DNA of 64,000 nt from Bradyrhizobium sp. CCH5-F6 (GTDB lineage: Bacteria > Pseudomonadota > Alphaproteobacteria > Rhizobiales > Xanthobacteraceae), in contig NZ_LSIC01000197.1 of the NCBI RefSeq assembly GCF_001556045.1, forward strand, positions 49,474-113,473, given 5' to 3'. The notes under the pieces were generated by a model. It was given only the letters and a program-made list of their open reading frames with translations. It did no database searches and was not told where the DNA came from. This document shows, piece by piece, positions 36,136 through 45,385 of this stretch (positions are counted from its first letter, which is position 1; the number at the start of each line of letters is the position of its first letter). The translations under genes were made by a program, and so were the position numbers.

Positions 36136-37218
36136 GTGCCCAGTAAAATGATCGTTGTGGCGGGTCCCCTTCCTCCGCCGGTCCATGGCGCAGCGCTCAT
36201 CACCAAGCGAGCGGTCGACACTCTGCGCGCTGCTGGATTTCAACTCGCGCTCGGGAACACCTCACCGGGCGATGCTGCCGGTGGGTGGCGGCATCATTTC
36301 AATCGCGCACGGGCCTACGTCCGATGCGGACGGACCATCCTTCGTCACCCCGATGCCTCGATCCTCTACCTCTCTCTGTCCGGCGGATATGGACTGCTCT
36401 ATGACCTCTTGATCGTCGTCCTTGCACGGTGGCTCGGGAAGACGATCGCGTTCCATCATCACAGCTTTGCATATCTGACGAAGCGCAGCGCCATCCTGGC
36501 GTCCATCGTCCGCATGGCCGGCGCCGACCAGCTTCATATTGCGCTCTGCCCCAGAATGGCGACGAGGCTTTCGGAGCTGTATGGCGGACATCTCAGAACG
36601 GTCGTCATTTCCAACCTGGCCTTCATGGACCTGCCCGCGGCCGAGCTACGGAGCCCTGAGCGGAGATTCAACTCGATTGGCTATCTGTCGAACATCTCGC
36701 TCGAGAAAGGCATCGACCGCTTTCTCGACCTGATGGCTCGACTACGAGAGAGCGGATCCGGCCTGACGGCACGAATCGCCGGTCCCTGCTCCGATCTCGA
36801 AATCGAGCGCTACATCAAGCGCCGCGCGAGCGAGATCGATGGAATCGAATATGTGGGGCCCGTCTATGATGACGCCAAGACCAACTTCCTCTCATCGATA
36901 GACGTCCTGGTGTTTCCGACAAGGTACGTCAACGAGGCGCAGCCCGTCGTCATATACGAGGCGCAGATGGCAGGCATCGTCGTTGCCGCCTCTTGCCGTG
37001 GATGCATCGCCAACATGGTGCCGGAACAACTGCTGCTCGATCCGAGCGCATCAGATCTGGACAAGATCGCAGAACAAATCCTCGCGTGGGAACGGTCGGA
37101 CGCTGACTTTCAAGCCGTTCTGAACGAAGCCAGGGACAATCGAGCAGCGCTGCTCGTTCAGCGCGAAGACGACGCCAGAAAGTTCCTGGAGCTTTTCGAG
37201 GCCCCCGCGACTAGATGA
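36136..37218 (+). CDS. GT-B glycosyltransferase (family 4-like)
   Basis: The 360-residue protein has 'MIVVAGPLPPPVHGAALITK' at the N-terminus, 'LGKTIAFHHHSFAYLT' and, in the C-terminal domain, 'NSIGYLSNISLEKGIDRFLD', 'EYVGPVYDDAKTNFLSSIDV' and 'YEAQMAGIVVAASCRGCI', which matches GT4-type retaining enzymes. It most likely adds one sugar of the repeat unit. The start may be GTG 36136 or ATG 36148, four codons later; neither has a convincing ribosome site. It is convergent with the small exported gene at 37237. Confidence 0.82.
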   Translation: MPSKMIVVAGPLPPPVHGAALITKRAVDTLRAAGFQLALGNTSPGDAAGGWRHHFNRARAYVRCGRTILRHPDASILYLSLSGGYGLLYDLLIVVLARWLGKTIAFHHHSFAYLTKRSAILASIVRMAGADQLHIALCPRMATRLSELYGGHLRTVVISNLAFMDLPAAELRSPERRFNSIGYLSNISLEKGIDRFLDLMARLRESGSGLTARIAGPCSDLEIERYIKRRASEIDGIEYVGPVYDDAKTNFLSSIDVLVFPTRYVNEAQPVVIYEAQMAGIVVAASCRGCIANMVPEQLLLDPSASDLDKIAEQILAWERSDADFQAVLNEARDNRAALLVQREDDARKFLELFEAPATR

Positions 37219-37236
37219 GCGGATAGTGCGGCAAGT

Positions 37237-37632
37237 TCATTTTTGCGATAGTGAATATCTGAACGTCGACATCTTCATCGTTCCCAGAATCGTGTCGACG
37301 CGTTGATAGCCGTAGACGGTCGCATCCTTGCAGTGATCGCTATGGTAATAGCAGATCTTGACCCTGATCATTCGAGAGCAGTTGTTCTTGACGCTGACGA
37401 TATGATCCATCAGTTCTCCGTTCGCGACATGCCCTTTGGCGGCCGCCTCGACATTGAGGCAAGGACGATTGGCGCCGTCACGGATGACAGGCGATTCCGA
37501 TGTGTCGGCGGCGCCTTGCATCATGAATTTCGGCTTGGTGCCTTGTGCGTGAGCCGACGGAAGGTTCTGGACCAATGTCCAGGCCGGAGCCATGCAGATC
37601 AGCACGACAAGCCGAATGAGCGATCGAACCAT
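37237..37632 (-). CDS. Small exported cysteine-containing protein
   Basis: The 131-residue protein starts MVRSLIRLVVLICMAPAWTL, a signal peptide ending in AHA before QGTKPKF. The mature part has four cysteines ('NRPCLNVEA', 'VKNNCSRMI', 'VKICYYHSDHCKD') that could form two disulfides in the periplasm. Its ATG overlaps the stop of the upstream gene as TAATG, so it is translated with the TPR-like and kinase genes. It may assist EPS assembly, but I do not recognise the family. Confidence 0.72.
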   Translation of the reverse strand: MVRSLIRLVVLICMAPAWTLVQNLPSAHAQGTKPKFMMQGAADTSESPVIRDGANRPCLNVEAAAKGHVANGELMDHIVSVKNNCSRMIRVKICYYHSDHCKDATVYGYQRVDTILGTMKMSTFRYSLSQK

Positions 37633-38387
37633 TACCGCCACATCCTTTCAGGCAACTCGACCCCCGGCACGGCAGCCTTCACGCCTTCATACGCCAGCCG
37701 CTTCGCAAAGGCTTCACGGGCGACCAAGCTGACGCCCCCGAGGCTCGCCAGCAGTCTATCCTTCTGAGCCCAACCGACTCCCGTCAGGTTGCGTGCCGCA
37801 TCATCGGTGAACTCGCTTTCGACCATGCCAGCGAACTCGGCAACGACCTTCTGCTGCAGCTGTTCGCCAAGCAATGGAAATATCGCAAGCGCCAGCCTGT
37901 TGCGACGGAGCGCAATCCAGCCTTCGTATGGTCCGGCCGCATACGACTGTTCAAGATAGCGAATATTTCCCGCGTCAAAACCGTCACGTTCGTTCTTCAC
38001 CCAGTACAGCAACAGCCAAAGAAAGGCGTCGGCCGGATTGAGCATCAACGACGACTTCAGCTTGTCCTCCGCAGCCGACAATCTGCGGTCCAGGTCCTGG
38101 GAACCCTTTCCCAGCAGGCCCTCCTCGGCGGAGCGAAGTGCAATCAGCGCCCGGGCTCGCACCAGACTAGGGTAGAGAGGGCCCGATGGCGAGCCGGCGT
38201 CCATACGCACCGCGATCGGCTCCACCGTCCCCGGCTTGAGCCGTTCACCGACCAGGATGTGCGTGGCGACGGAGCTGACCTGCAGATCGGACCAGAACGA
38301 TGGCAACACGATCAGTGACCAGGCTACTCCAGCGATACCCGTCAGAAGCAATGCGCCCCTGCAGCATTTCCGCCAAACCTCGCCCAT
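37632..38387 (-). CDS. Membrane-anchored TPR-like protein downstream of BY-kinase
   Basis: The 251-residue protein begins MGEVWRKCCRGALLLTGIAG with one membrane helix, then a helical periplasmic region ('ARALIALRSAEEGLLGKG', 'EDKLKSSLMLNPADAFLWLL', 'YAAGPYEGWIALRRNRLAL') that resembles tetratricopeptide repeats. Its ATG lies one base after the kinase stop and its own stop overlaps the next ATG, so the three genes form a tight operon. The 220-residue protein at 51736-52398 has the same layout and matching spots. Function unknown; a scaffold for the export complex is my inference. Confidence 0.68.
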   Translation of the reverse strand: MGEVWRKCCRGALLLTGIAGVAWSLIVLPSFWSDLQVSSVATHILVGERLKPGTVEPIAVRMDAGSPSGPLYPSLVRARALIALRSAEEGLLGKGSQDLDRRLSAAEDKLKSSLMLNPADAFLWLLLYWVKNERDGFDAGNIRYLEQSYAAGPYEGWIALRRNRLALAIFPLLGEQLQQKVVAEFAGMVESEFTDDAARNLTGVGWAQKDRLLASLGGVSLVAREAFAKRLAYEGVKAAVPGVELPERMWR

Positions 38388-38388
38388 G

Positions 38389-40608
38389 CTAGTCGACGTA
38401 GCCGTAACGGGCATAGTTCTTCTTGTAATAATAACGGCCGTGATAGGACTCGTAGCGAGCAAGGCGCTTCGTATCCGCCTTGTTGAGCACGACGCCAAGC
38501 AGCTTGTCTTGGATTTCCTGAGAACCACGCAGATTGTGCCTGACGACATCCATCGGCGTCTTGCCCCACTCCACGACGAAGACGTAGGAGTCAACGAAAG
38601 TCGACGTCACGCGCACGTCCACCACCGGCGCCATGGGCGGCATGTCGATCACGATGTAGTCGAACTTGCCCCTCAGCTCGCCAATGAGGCCATGCATCGT
38701 CTTTGACGCCAGTATCTCGTTGGTGTGAAGAAGCTTGGAGGTCGTACCTGCCGCCAGAATCGAGAGCCCCGTTCGCGCATCGACCGTCAAGGCCTTCTCC
38801 AACTTGTCCTTGTGCGCGAGGATCTCGACCAACCCAATCTCCGCGTCGGGCGTCAGCGCGCGCGAGAGCGAGGGATTGCGGAGATCGCAATCGATCAGGA
38901 GAACGCGCGCACCGCCATGGGCCATCAATTGCGCAAGGTTGGCAGACAGCGTGCTCTTGCCCTCATTCGGAAGGGTCGACGTAACCGCCAGCACGCGGTT
39001 CTCTCGAACAATCGAGTTCAGATCGACTGCCACCTTGGTCGAGCGTACCGCTTCCGAGAAGCGCGAGAGAGGATGATCAACGACGTAATTCAGCAATTTT
39101 GCCCCGGCGTCCTTGGTCGCAGCCGCGTTCACCGTCGGCAGCAGCGCTATACAATTCGCACCGAGCACCTCTTCGACCTGTTGGGTCGTCCTGAACACCC
39201 GGTCCATCATCTCGCGCACGATCGCCAGGACGAAGCTCAGCACCAGGCCGCCAAAAAGAGCCACGCCCAGCACGATGAGAGTCTTTGGGTAGCTCTTGAC
39301 CAGCGGTGTCGTTGCTGCGCTGATCACGCGCGCTTCACTGATCGGGAAGGATTGCTGCTGGACCGATTCCATGTAGCGCTGCAGGAAATTGTCGTACATC
39401 GCCTGATACGACTGCGCATTGCTATCGAGCTCGCGTAGCCGAACCTGCGCCTGATTGGTCAGCTGGGACTCCGAGACTACAGTGGCCAAACTGGCCTTGA
39501 TGCTCTCCTCGCGCGTGACGGCGATATCATAGTCGCTCTTGTAAGACTCCTGAATGCGCTTGAGCTCGTCGATGATGTTGCGCTTGATCTCGTCCATTTG
39601 GCGACGCAGGTTCACCGCAGCAAGATGATCGTGGCCATACTTGGCTGCCCAGATCGCTTCCTTGGCGGCCATGTCGACATATTGACCTCGCAGCTTGACG
39701 ATGGTCTCGTTCCGAAGAGCATCCGCCACTGCCGCGTCCGGGATTTCGCGCTTCAGAATATCGTTGATGCGGTCCAACCGCGCCCGGGCCTCGGCCGTCG
39801 AAGCATGGGCCCCAACCAGTTGGCTGTTCACTTCGGCGAGCTGCTGCTCGTTCATCAAGCGCCCGCCGGTATCGACAATGTTGTTGGCCGTCTTGAAATC
39901 GACGACCGCCTTCTGTGCCGCGGATGCCTGAGCGCGCAACTCCTTGATGCGGTCCTGCAACCAGACGCTGGCACGACGCGTCGATTGGTACTTGGCTTCC
40001 AGCTGGTCAACGATGTAGGCGTCGGCGATCGCATTGGCGATCTGCGCCGCCTTCGCTGGATCACGCGACGTGAAGCCGATCTCCATGACGTATGTGAGAC
40101 CGAGGCGCTTGATGGTGCGATTGCTCTCAAATCGTTGCAGAGCCTTGCGCTGCAATCTGAACTCGGAACCGGCGCGGCCGCTGGAGAACAGATCGGAAAA
40201 GAAATTGCCGATCGACCCGATCAGGCTTCCGCCGTTGCCGAGAAACTCCGGATCTTCCGTCAGGTGCAAGTCACGAATGACCGCCAAGCTGATGTTCTCG
40301 GACTTGAGAATTTCGACCTGCGTTTCCACCGACGCGGAGTCAGGGGCCACATCGCCGAGCATCGATTGCTGTTGGAACAATTGTACTTTGCGGGTGTCGA
40401 TGACGATTGAAGCCGTGGAGGTGAATTGCGGAGCTTCGGTAAAGAGATAGAGAAGCGCCAGGATCAGGGAGGCGGATATGATCGCGACAATTGTCGGGAA
40501 CTGATGCCGGATGACATCCAAATGCAAGGTCAGCGATTGAAACGGAGAGCCTTGTGTCTCAGCGAATTCGCGATTGATCTCTGAGGTGGACTTGTTCAGC
40601 TGCAACAT
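38389..40608 (-). CDS. Polysaccharide biosynthesis tyrosine autokinase (Wzc/ExoP-like, copy 2)
   Basis: The 739-residue protein has a Wzz-type N-terminus with a helix ('FPTIVAIISASLILALLYLF'), a long coiled-coil periplasmic part, a second helix near 'TLIVLGVALFGGLVLSFVLA', and a kinase domain with Walker A 'TSTLPNEGKST', Walker A' 'VLLIDCDLRN' and Walker B 'YIVIDMPPMAP'. The C-terminal tail carries eight tyrosines (Y719, Y722, Y726-728, Y732, Y735, Y737), many more than the copy at 13706. Autophosphorylation of such tails controls polymer export. ATG 40608 follows AGGAATT; a start at 40653 has no support. Confidence 0.93.
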   Translation of the reverse strand: MLQLNKSTSEINREFAETQGSPFQSLTLHLDVIRHQFPTIVAIISASLILALLYLFTEAPQFTSTASIVIDTRKVQLFQQQSMLGDVAPDSASVETQVEILKSENISLAVIRDLHLTEDPEFLGNGGSLIGSIGNFFSDLFSSGRAGSEFRLQRKALQRFESNRTIKRLGLTYVMEIGFTSRDPAKAAQIANAIADAYIVDQLEAKYQSTRRASVWLQDRIKELRAQASAAQKAVVDFKTANNIVDTGGRLMNEQQLAEVNSQLVGAHASTAEARARLDRINDILKREIPDAAVADALRNETIVKLRGQYVDMAAKEAIWAAKYGHDHLAAVNLRRQMDEIKRNIIDELKRIQESYKSDYDIAVTREESIKASLATVVSESQLTNQAQVRLRELDSNAQSYQAMYDNFLQRYMESVQQQSFPISEARVISAATTPLVKSYPKTLIVLGVALFGGLVLSFVLAIVREMMDRVFRTTQQVEEVLGANCIALLPTVNAAATKDAGAKLLNYVVDHPLSRFSEAVRSTKVAVDLNSIVRENRVLAVTSTLPNEGKSTLSANLAQLMAHGGARVLLIDCDLRNPSLSRALTPDAEIGLVEILAHKDKLEKALTVDARTGLSILAAGTTSKLLHTNEILASKTMHGLIGELRGKFDYIVIDMPPMAPVVDVRVTSTFVDSYVFVVEWGKTPMDVVRHNLRGSQEIQDKLLGVVLNKADTKRLARYESYHGRYYYKKNYARYGYVD

Positions 40609-40763
40609 CCGGTAATTCCTGAAATCAATCAATGCCCGTACTTGGACCGACAAGCGCGCGACGACGTGATTTCACCTATCCGCAAATCACGCACAGCCAT
40701 CGAAGCATGGACGCACCACGTGCTTCACGGGTTGTATATTGAGCGAGTTACCGCAGAAGATCA

Positions 40764-40789
40764 AAGGCAGCGTGTGAACACGCTGCCTT
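40764..40789 (-). terminator. Strong hairpin between exported-protein gene and BY-kinase
   Basis: A perfect 11-bp stem, AAGGCAGCGTG (40764-40774) with CACGCTGCCTT (40779-40789), has a 4-nt loop. On the minus strand it is followed by TTTGATCTT and on the plus strand by GGTTTATTTTC, so it may act in both directions. It lies between the exported-protein gene (stop 40833) and the kinase gene (start 40608) and may reduce, not abolish, read-through into the kinase. Confidence 0.65.
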
Positions 40790-40832
40790 GGTTTATTTTC
40801 TCTTAGGGATGCCGGCGCAAGAAGCCCGGACG

Positions 40833-41450
40833 TTACTGCGTCGGACTGACCGCGGGATAGGCGGTCGAGGGAGTCACCGATCCCGTATAAGTCGTCACGC
40901 GGTTCGGGTAGTTCAGGCCACCAAAGAGCTGAACGCCGGAGCTGCTGCCGCCCGAGGCGAAGCCAGAGCCGGTCGTTGGACCGCCGCTGCCGCTACCGCC
41001 ACCGCCGGCACCCGCCGCAGCGATTGCAACATCACCGGTCGCGGCCTGGTAGGCAGCAATGACGTCCGGATTGTTCGTTCCGGCGACGGCGGCCTGAATT
41101 TCATTGGCAAACGCCTGATCGGTCTGCGCCGCCATGCGCGCCACCTGGGCAAGACCAGCGACGATCGCGCGCAACTGATCCTTCGTCGTCGCCGGGTTCT
41201 TCAACAATTCGATCAGACCCGGCACCGTCGTCGGATCCGACGCTCCAAGGTCTCGGACGCGCGAGATCAGCTGCGGACCGCCATCGGGATATTGCTGCAA
41301 AAGCGTTGCGGGAGATCCCTTGAAATCGGAGATGATCTGAGCCTGCAGTTGCCGGCTGGGCGGATAGACAGCTGCGCTGGCAGCGGAGGATATCGAGCTT
41401 GCGACGGCAATCATCACAGCGGCACGAACCGTAAACCTGACAAGGTTCAT
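40833..41450 (-). CDS. Exported helical protein with Gly/Ser tail, upstream of BY-kinase
   Basis: ATG 41450 follows GAGGA at 5 nt. The 205-residue product has a signal peptide ('AAVMIAVASSISSAASA'), a helical core ('FKGSPATLLQQYPDGGPQLI', 'DPTTVPGLIELLKNPATTKD') and a C-terminal Gly/Ser-rich tail ending VSPTQ. The core resembles that of the protein at 13108-13674 in the SP-x-x-LL motif, the following Arg-x-x and the DP-x-x-x-P-x-L pattern. Both precede a BY-kinase gene in the same direction. Longer upstream frames are rejected because the signal peptide fixes the start. Function unknown. Confidence 0.75.
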   Translation of the reverse strand: MNLVRFTVRAAVMIAVASSISSAASAAVYPPSRQLQAQIISDFKGSPATLLQQYPDGGPQLISRVRDLGASDPTTVPGLIELLKNPATTKDQLRAIVAGLAQVARMAAQTDQAFANEIQAAVAGTNNPDVIAAYQAATGDVAIAAAGAGGGGSGSGGPTTGSGFASGGSSSGVQLFGGLNYPNRVTTYTGSVTPSTAYPAVSPTQ

Positions 41451-41574
41451 AATTTCCTCAACAACTAGTTTGCCTTTATGGCCGGAACGAAAGCGATGGG
41501 AAAGTAGTCGAAAGAGGCGGCCCTGTCCACCAATTCTAAAGGAATAGTTAAGGCCCAAGTACCTGGAAAGACGG

Positions 41575-43029
41575 CTATTTTGGCGATCCCGAGGTGCGAG
41601 CACGAGTCGACAGCGCATTTGCCGCAGTCTCTTGCGGCTCCGCGCTCCCCTCGCCGGAGTGAAAGGATTGCGCCAGACCGACCCCGAACAGCGCAAAGAA
41701 GGGGATGCTGTAACCCGGCATCTGCAACGTGAAATCCAGGCAGGAATGGAGCAACGCCAGCAGTGCAGTGCCGACGGCCGCCAGTGGAATCGATGCGTCA
41801 CGCTTGCGGCTGAACACCCCACGCGCAAGCACTGTGAGCATCACCGCCCAACTGGCCGACAGGAGCAGCGTCATCGGAATTCCGGCCTCCAAAGCCACCT
41901 CCAGAGGAGTCGAATGGGCTGCATTCCAGGTGCCGCGCATAGAAATATTCGAGCTGCGGAAGGCTGGAAACGCCGACTGGAAAGTCCCCATTCCAGTGCC
42001 GAACCAGGGATTATCGGTGATGATCCGCAACGAGGACTTCCACCCCTCCAGCCGACCACTATCGGTCAGCCCCTGGCTATCGAAGCGGCCCATGACACGA
42101 CCACCGAGCAATTCCAGGAGAACGAGAGCTGCCAAGGCGGCGGCCGCCAATGCCATCCAGACGCCGGTGCGCGGCGGCAGGTCCTTCCGCAGGAAGACGA
42201 CAAAGACGAAGATCATGGAGAGCAGCGAAACGGCCACGCCCGCCCGTGAGCCAGTCATGAACATCGCCATGACGCAGATCAGGAGTGCGGCGAACTTCAG
42301 AGCTAGCAAAGCCTGCGGAATTTTCGTCAGATCGCGGGAGAGATTGCTCCACCTGAAGCGCCCTCCGGGGAGGTGGCGGCGCACTTCCGTAAGAAGCAGA
42401 AGTATCCAGATGACGGCACATGAGCCGAAATAGGCAGCAGCGGTATTGCGGTTGATGAACGTGCCGGTGACGCTGCTGAGATAGGCGGTCTTGTCGCGCC
42501 ACAGAATCATGGTCGGTTCGATGAGGAACGAGAGGACGCCATACGCAGCATAGAAGCTGCCTGAGAGCGCAATCACGAGCATTATCTGGCGCGCACGCCT
42601 CGCGTCGGCGCCGATGACAAGCCCCACCAGAATAGCCAAAATGTTCGCAAGTGGCGCCCCCAGAGCAAAGAGAGCTTCGTGCCTGACAATCGAGGCCGAT
42701 GGCGCAACGGATGAATCGAATAGCGAGCCGATCTGATTCCAGATCGGATGATAGGGCGCAATCCACGGGCTGTCGGACAACTGTTCGTGCAGCACGACCC
42801 CGTAGGCCGCAACGACAATGAAGATGCCGGCGATGATCCAGAGATGGGGACGGCGCAAGGCCTTCGCTGGCGCGAATATCAAGGCGATTCCCAGACAAGC
42901 GCACCAGAAGGCAATAGCCAGATTGTTGGTCGACCCAAACGGGAACGGCGCGCTCGCTACAACAAAGAACAGTGCACAGCTGGCTGCGAGATCAGCCGAC
43001 CAGCGAATGTTCATCGAAACACGGCCCAT
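41575..43029 (-). CDS. O-antigen ligase/polymerase-like membrane protein (Wzy_C type)
   Basis: The 484-residue protein has about 11 membrane segments and a large loop with 'GRLEGWKSSLRIITDNPWFG' leading to 'GTGMGTFQSAFP' and 'GTWNAAHSTPLEVALEAGIP', the classical Wzy_C/O-antigen-ligase signature. Such enzymes polymerise repeat units or attach polymer to a carrier. The protein at 48834-50105 shares the WFGxGxGTF and C-terminal blocks. The start is uncertain: ATG 43029 and ATG 43014 are both possible, and an ATG at 43146 would add 39 residues without family features. Confidence 0.8.
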   Translation of the reverse strand: MGRVSMNIRWSADLAASCALFFVVASAPFPFGSTNNLAIAFWCACLGIALIFAPAKALRRPHLWIIAGIFIVVAAYGVVLHEQLSDSPWIAPYHPIWNQIGSLFDSSVAPSASIVRHEALFALGAPLANILAILVGLVIGADARRARQIMLVIALSGSFYAAYGVLSFLIEPTMILWRDKTAYLSSVTGTFINRNTAAAYFGSCAVIWILLLLTEVRRHLPGGRFRWSNLSRDLTKIPQALLALKFAALLICVMAMFMTGSRAGVAVSLLSMIFVFVVFLRKDLPPRTGVWMALAAAALAALVLLELLGGRVMGRFDSQGLTDSGRLEGWKSSLRIITDNPWFGTGMGTFQSAFPAFRSSNISMRGTWNAAHSTPLEVALEAGIPMTLLLSASWAVMLTVLARGVFSRKRDASIPLAAVGTALLALLHSCLDFTLQMPGYSIPFFALFGVGLAQSFHSGEGSAEPQETAANALSTRARTSGSPK

Positions 43030-43483
43030 CACTTTCGTCTGACGACCCCCAGTGGAGAATACATTAGATCGGATGATCCCGTGGGCGTCCAGCAAGTGCC
43101 GCGCCAGGTCCCGCAGTCGGAAGAGACGGTGGACGATCCATTCCAAATCATACCCCGCCTACAGAGGTTAATTTCCGGCGTCAACTCGTCCGGGAGCACG
43201 GTGACGAGGAGAACGAGTTCGTTAACAGGGCGATTCACCACAGGCGCAGGTCTCCTCCGATGAAGGGGCTGGACGGTCCCAATTTCAGTCAACTACGCTG
43301 GATTTCGGCAACGTGGTCCGGTAGTGCTTCGGCCACACCGCATCTCCAGGCTTAAGAAAACCCGCGTCGCCAATTGCCGACGGACTATTTCCGGGAGAAT
43401 TCCTGCTTCTGATCGAACGTTTTCCATGAAGTTCTTATGTCAAGACGACCGACGTTTGCTGGCCGTCTCTCTGCGAGGGCAAA
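43030..43483. other. 454-bp divergent intergenic region, no gene seen
   Basis: It separates the minus-strand ligase-like gene from the plus-strand GT2 gene and should carry both promoters. No clear dyad or terminator was found. The codons just upstream of 43029 could be coding if the ligase gene starts at 43146. Confidence 0.35.
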
Positions 43484-44392
43484 TTGAATATTGACGTCAT
43501 CTTAGCGACACGCGGCAGACCGGCAGACGTTCAAGTTCTTCTAGACCAGCTTCGACTTCAAGAACGCGCGCCCGATAACGTCATGCTTGTGGGCGCTGAA
43601 CCCAAAGATCTGCCCGGTGTTGCCGCCGTCCCGAATGATCTGAGCGTGCACCGACTGGTTTCTCCGCGGGCGGGACTGACGTCGCAGAGAAATCACGGCA
43701 TTCAAACGGCCAGGAGGATGAGCTCTCCCGAGGCCTGGCTCGCGAAGATCATTGTCTTCTTCGACGATGATTTCAGGCCTGCAGCCGATTGGCTGCAGAA
43801 GTGCGAAGCGCTGTTTGCGGCAAATCCGCAGGTCCTAGCCGTTACAGGAGCGGTGATCATGGACGGGGCAAGAGGCAGCATCGCAATCACCGAAGAGCAG
43901 GCTTCGGATGCGCTGGCGCTGCCTCGGGCGAGCGATCAGATCGGATACGGCAAGTGGAAGGAAGGCCTGTACGGATGCAATATGGCTTTCAGAGCGACAG
44001 TGTTCGATCAATGTGCGTTCGACGAGACTCTGCCGCTTTATGGCTGGCTGGAGGATACGGATTTGTCCGGACAGATCAGGAAATTCTCGGACGTCTATCG
44101 AGCTTCAAACTTGATCGGTGTACATCTTGGGTCAAAGTCTGGACGGGTCAGTGGCTACAAGTATGGCTACTCGCAACTCGCTAATCCGCTCTACCTTGCG
44201 CGCAAAGGAACAATTTCCCTCGGAAGGTGCGCATACTTTTGGACACGAGCGCTCGCGTCCAACGCGCTGCGCTCGCTTCGCGAACATCCGGCGATCGACT
44301 ACCGAGGCAGGCTTGCCGGAAACATGGCTGCAGCGGCGGACTTGGTTGCCGGATCAATTCATCCCACCAACATCTTGTCATTCCGCCGCTAG
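43484..44392 (+). CDS. GT2-family glycosyltransferase, TTG start
   Basis: The 302-residue protein begins with TTG 43484, supported by GAGGG (43475-43479) just upstream. The fold shows 'IDVILATRGRPADVQVLLDQ', the metal-binding acidic motif in 'IIVFFDDDFRPAADWLQK', and 'YGWLEDTDLSGQIRKF' with the ED acceptor-side pair, all normal for GT2 inverting enzymes. It probably transfers one sugar of the repeat unit. The FkbM-type methyltransferase follows 53 bp downstream in the same direction. Confidence 0.83.
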   Translation: MNIDVILATRGRPADVQVLLDQLRLQERAPDNVMLVGAEPKDLPGVAAVPNDLSVHRLVSPRAGLTSQRNHGIQTARRMSSPEAWLAKIIVFFDDDFRPAADWLQKCEALFAANPQVLAVTGAVIMDGARGSIAITEEQASDALALPRASDQIGYGKWKEGLYGCNMAFRATVFDQCAFDETLPLYGWLEDTDLSGQIRKFSDVYRASNLIGVHLGSKSGRVSGYKYGYSQLANPLYLARKGTISLGRCAYFWTRALASNALRSLREHPAIDYRGRLAGNMAAAADLVAGSIHPTNILSFRR

Positions 44393-44445
44393 AAACGCAT
44401 TGCGCGCGCGACGCTCCTCACGACCTGGACACGAGTACGAAAATC

Positions 44446-45303
44446 ATGATTGACGAAAACCTCATTTACGATCTCGGCGCCCATAAAGGTGAAGACTCCG
44501 GGTTCTATCTCAAGAAGGGATTCAAGGTCGTTGCCATCGAAGCTGTACCGGAATTCTGTAGCGCACTTGGCCAGCAGTTTTCCCAGCAGGTTGCCACAGG
44601 GCAACTGAAGATCCTCAACCTGGCCGTCGCCAAGACGCCGGGGAATATCGACTTCTACGTCAACACGGAGCACTCGGTCTGGGGAACGGCAAACCTCGAG
44701 TGGGTCAAGCGAAACCAGATGCTGGGCGCAGCGAGCGTGCAAAAGATAACAGTCAAAGCCGAGCGGCTGGCCGATATCATGCGCGACCACGGCATTCCCA
44801 GATATTGCAAGATCGATATCGAAGGGAACGATTTTGACGCATTGTCATCGCTCGGGAACGTTTCCGAACCCCCGCGATTCGTCTCGATCGAGTCCGAGAA
44901 GAAGAATTGGAGCGATCTCGTAAGGGAGTTCGAATTGCTCAGGAGCTTGGGCTACTCCAAATTCAAGATTGTGGATCAAAGCCTCGTCTCCCTGCAGGAG
45001 CCGCCTCAGCCGGCGAGCGAAGGCTGTTTCCAGCCGCACAGATTCGAACAGGGCAGCAGCGGATTGTTCGGTAACGAATTGCCCGGACGGTGGATGGACA
45101 TGTTCGAAGCGCTCGAGGTCTACAAGGGAATCTTCCGCGGCTATGCGCTGGCGGGAGACGCAGGCATCTTCCAGGGGCGAAAGAGTGTGTTCCGCATGCT
45201 TGGAGGGATTCAGGCCGCGCTGGTGCGCGCGGCCGGGCGAAAGGATTACCGTTTCCCGGACTTTCCTCCAGCTGGCTGGTACGACACGCACGCAGCGCGA
45301 TAG
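44446..45303 (+). CDS. FkbM-type methyltransferase
   Basis: The 285-residue protein has 'LIYDLGAHKGEDSGFYLKKG' (SAM-binding motif I), 'VVAIEAVPEFCSALG', 'YCKIDIEGNDFDALSSLG' and 'PRFVSIESEKKNW', which is the FkbM family layout. FkbM-type enzymes methylate hydroxyl groups of sugars or polyketides. ATG 44446 is preferred because the frame upstream lies within the preceding GT2 gene. The C-terminal 90 residues are less conserved and may bind the acceptor. It is the last gene before the 45.4-kb palindromic element. Confidence 0.82.
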   Translation: MIDENLIYDLGAHKGEDSGFYLKKGFKVVAIEAVPEFCSALGQQFSQQVATGQLKILNLAVAKTPGNIDFYVNTEHSVWGTANLEWVKRNQMLGAASVQKITVKAERLADIMRDHGIPRYCKIDIEGNDFDALSSLGNVSEPPRFVSIESEKKNWSDLVREFELLRSLGYSKFKIVDQSLVSLQEPPQPASEGCFQPHRFEQGSSGLFGNELPGRWMDMFEALEVYKGIFRGYALAGDAGIFQGRKSVFRMLGGIQAALVRAAGRKDYRFPDFPPAGWYDTHAAR

Positions 45304-45385
45304 CGCGTCGGGAGCAGATCAGATCGGGAAGCACTACTAGCCCCGAGGCTGATCGCTCCTTGCCCGGTTCTGTTCGGAGTCGCGG

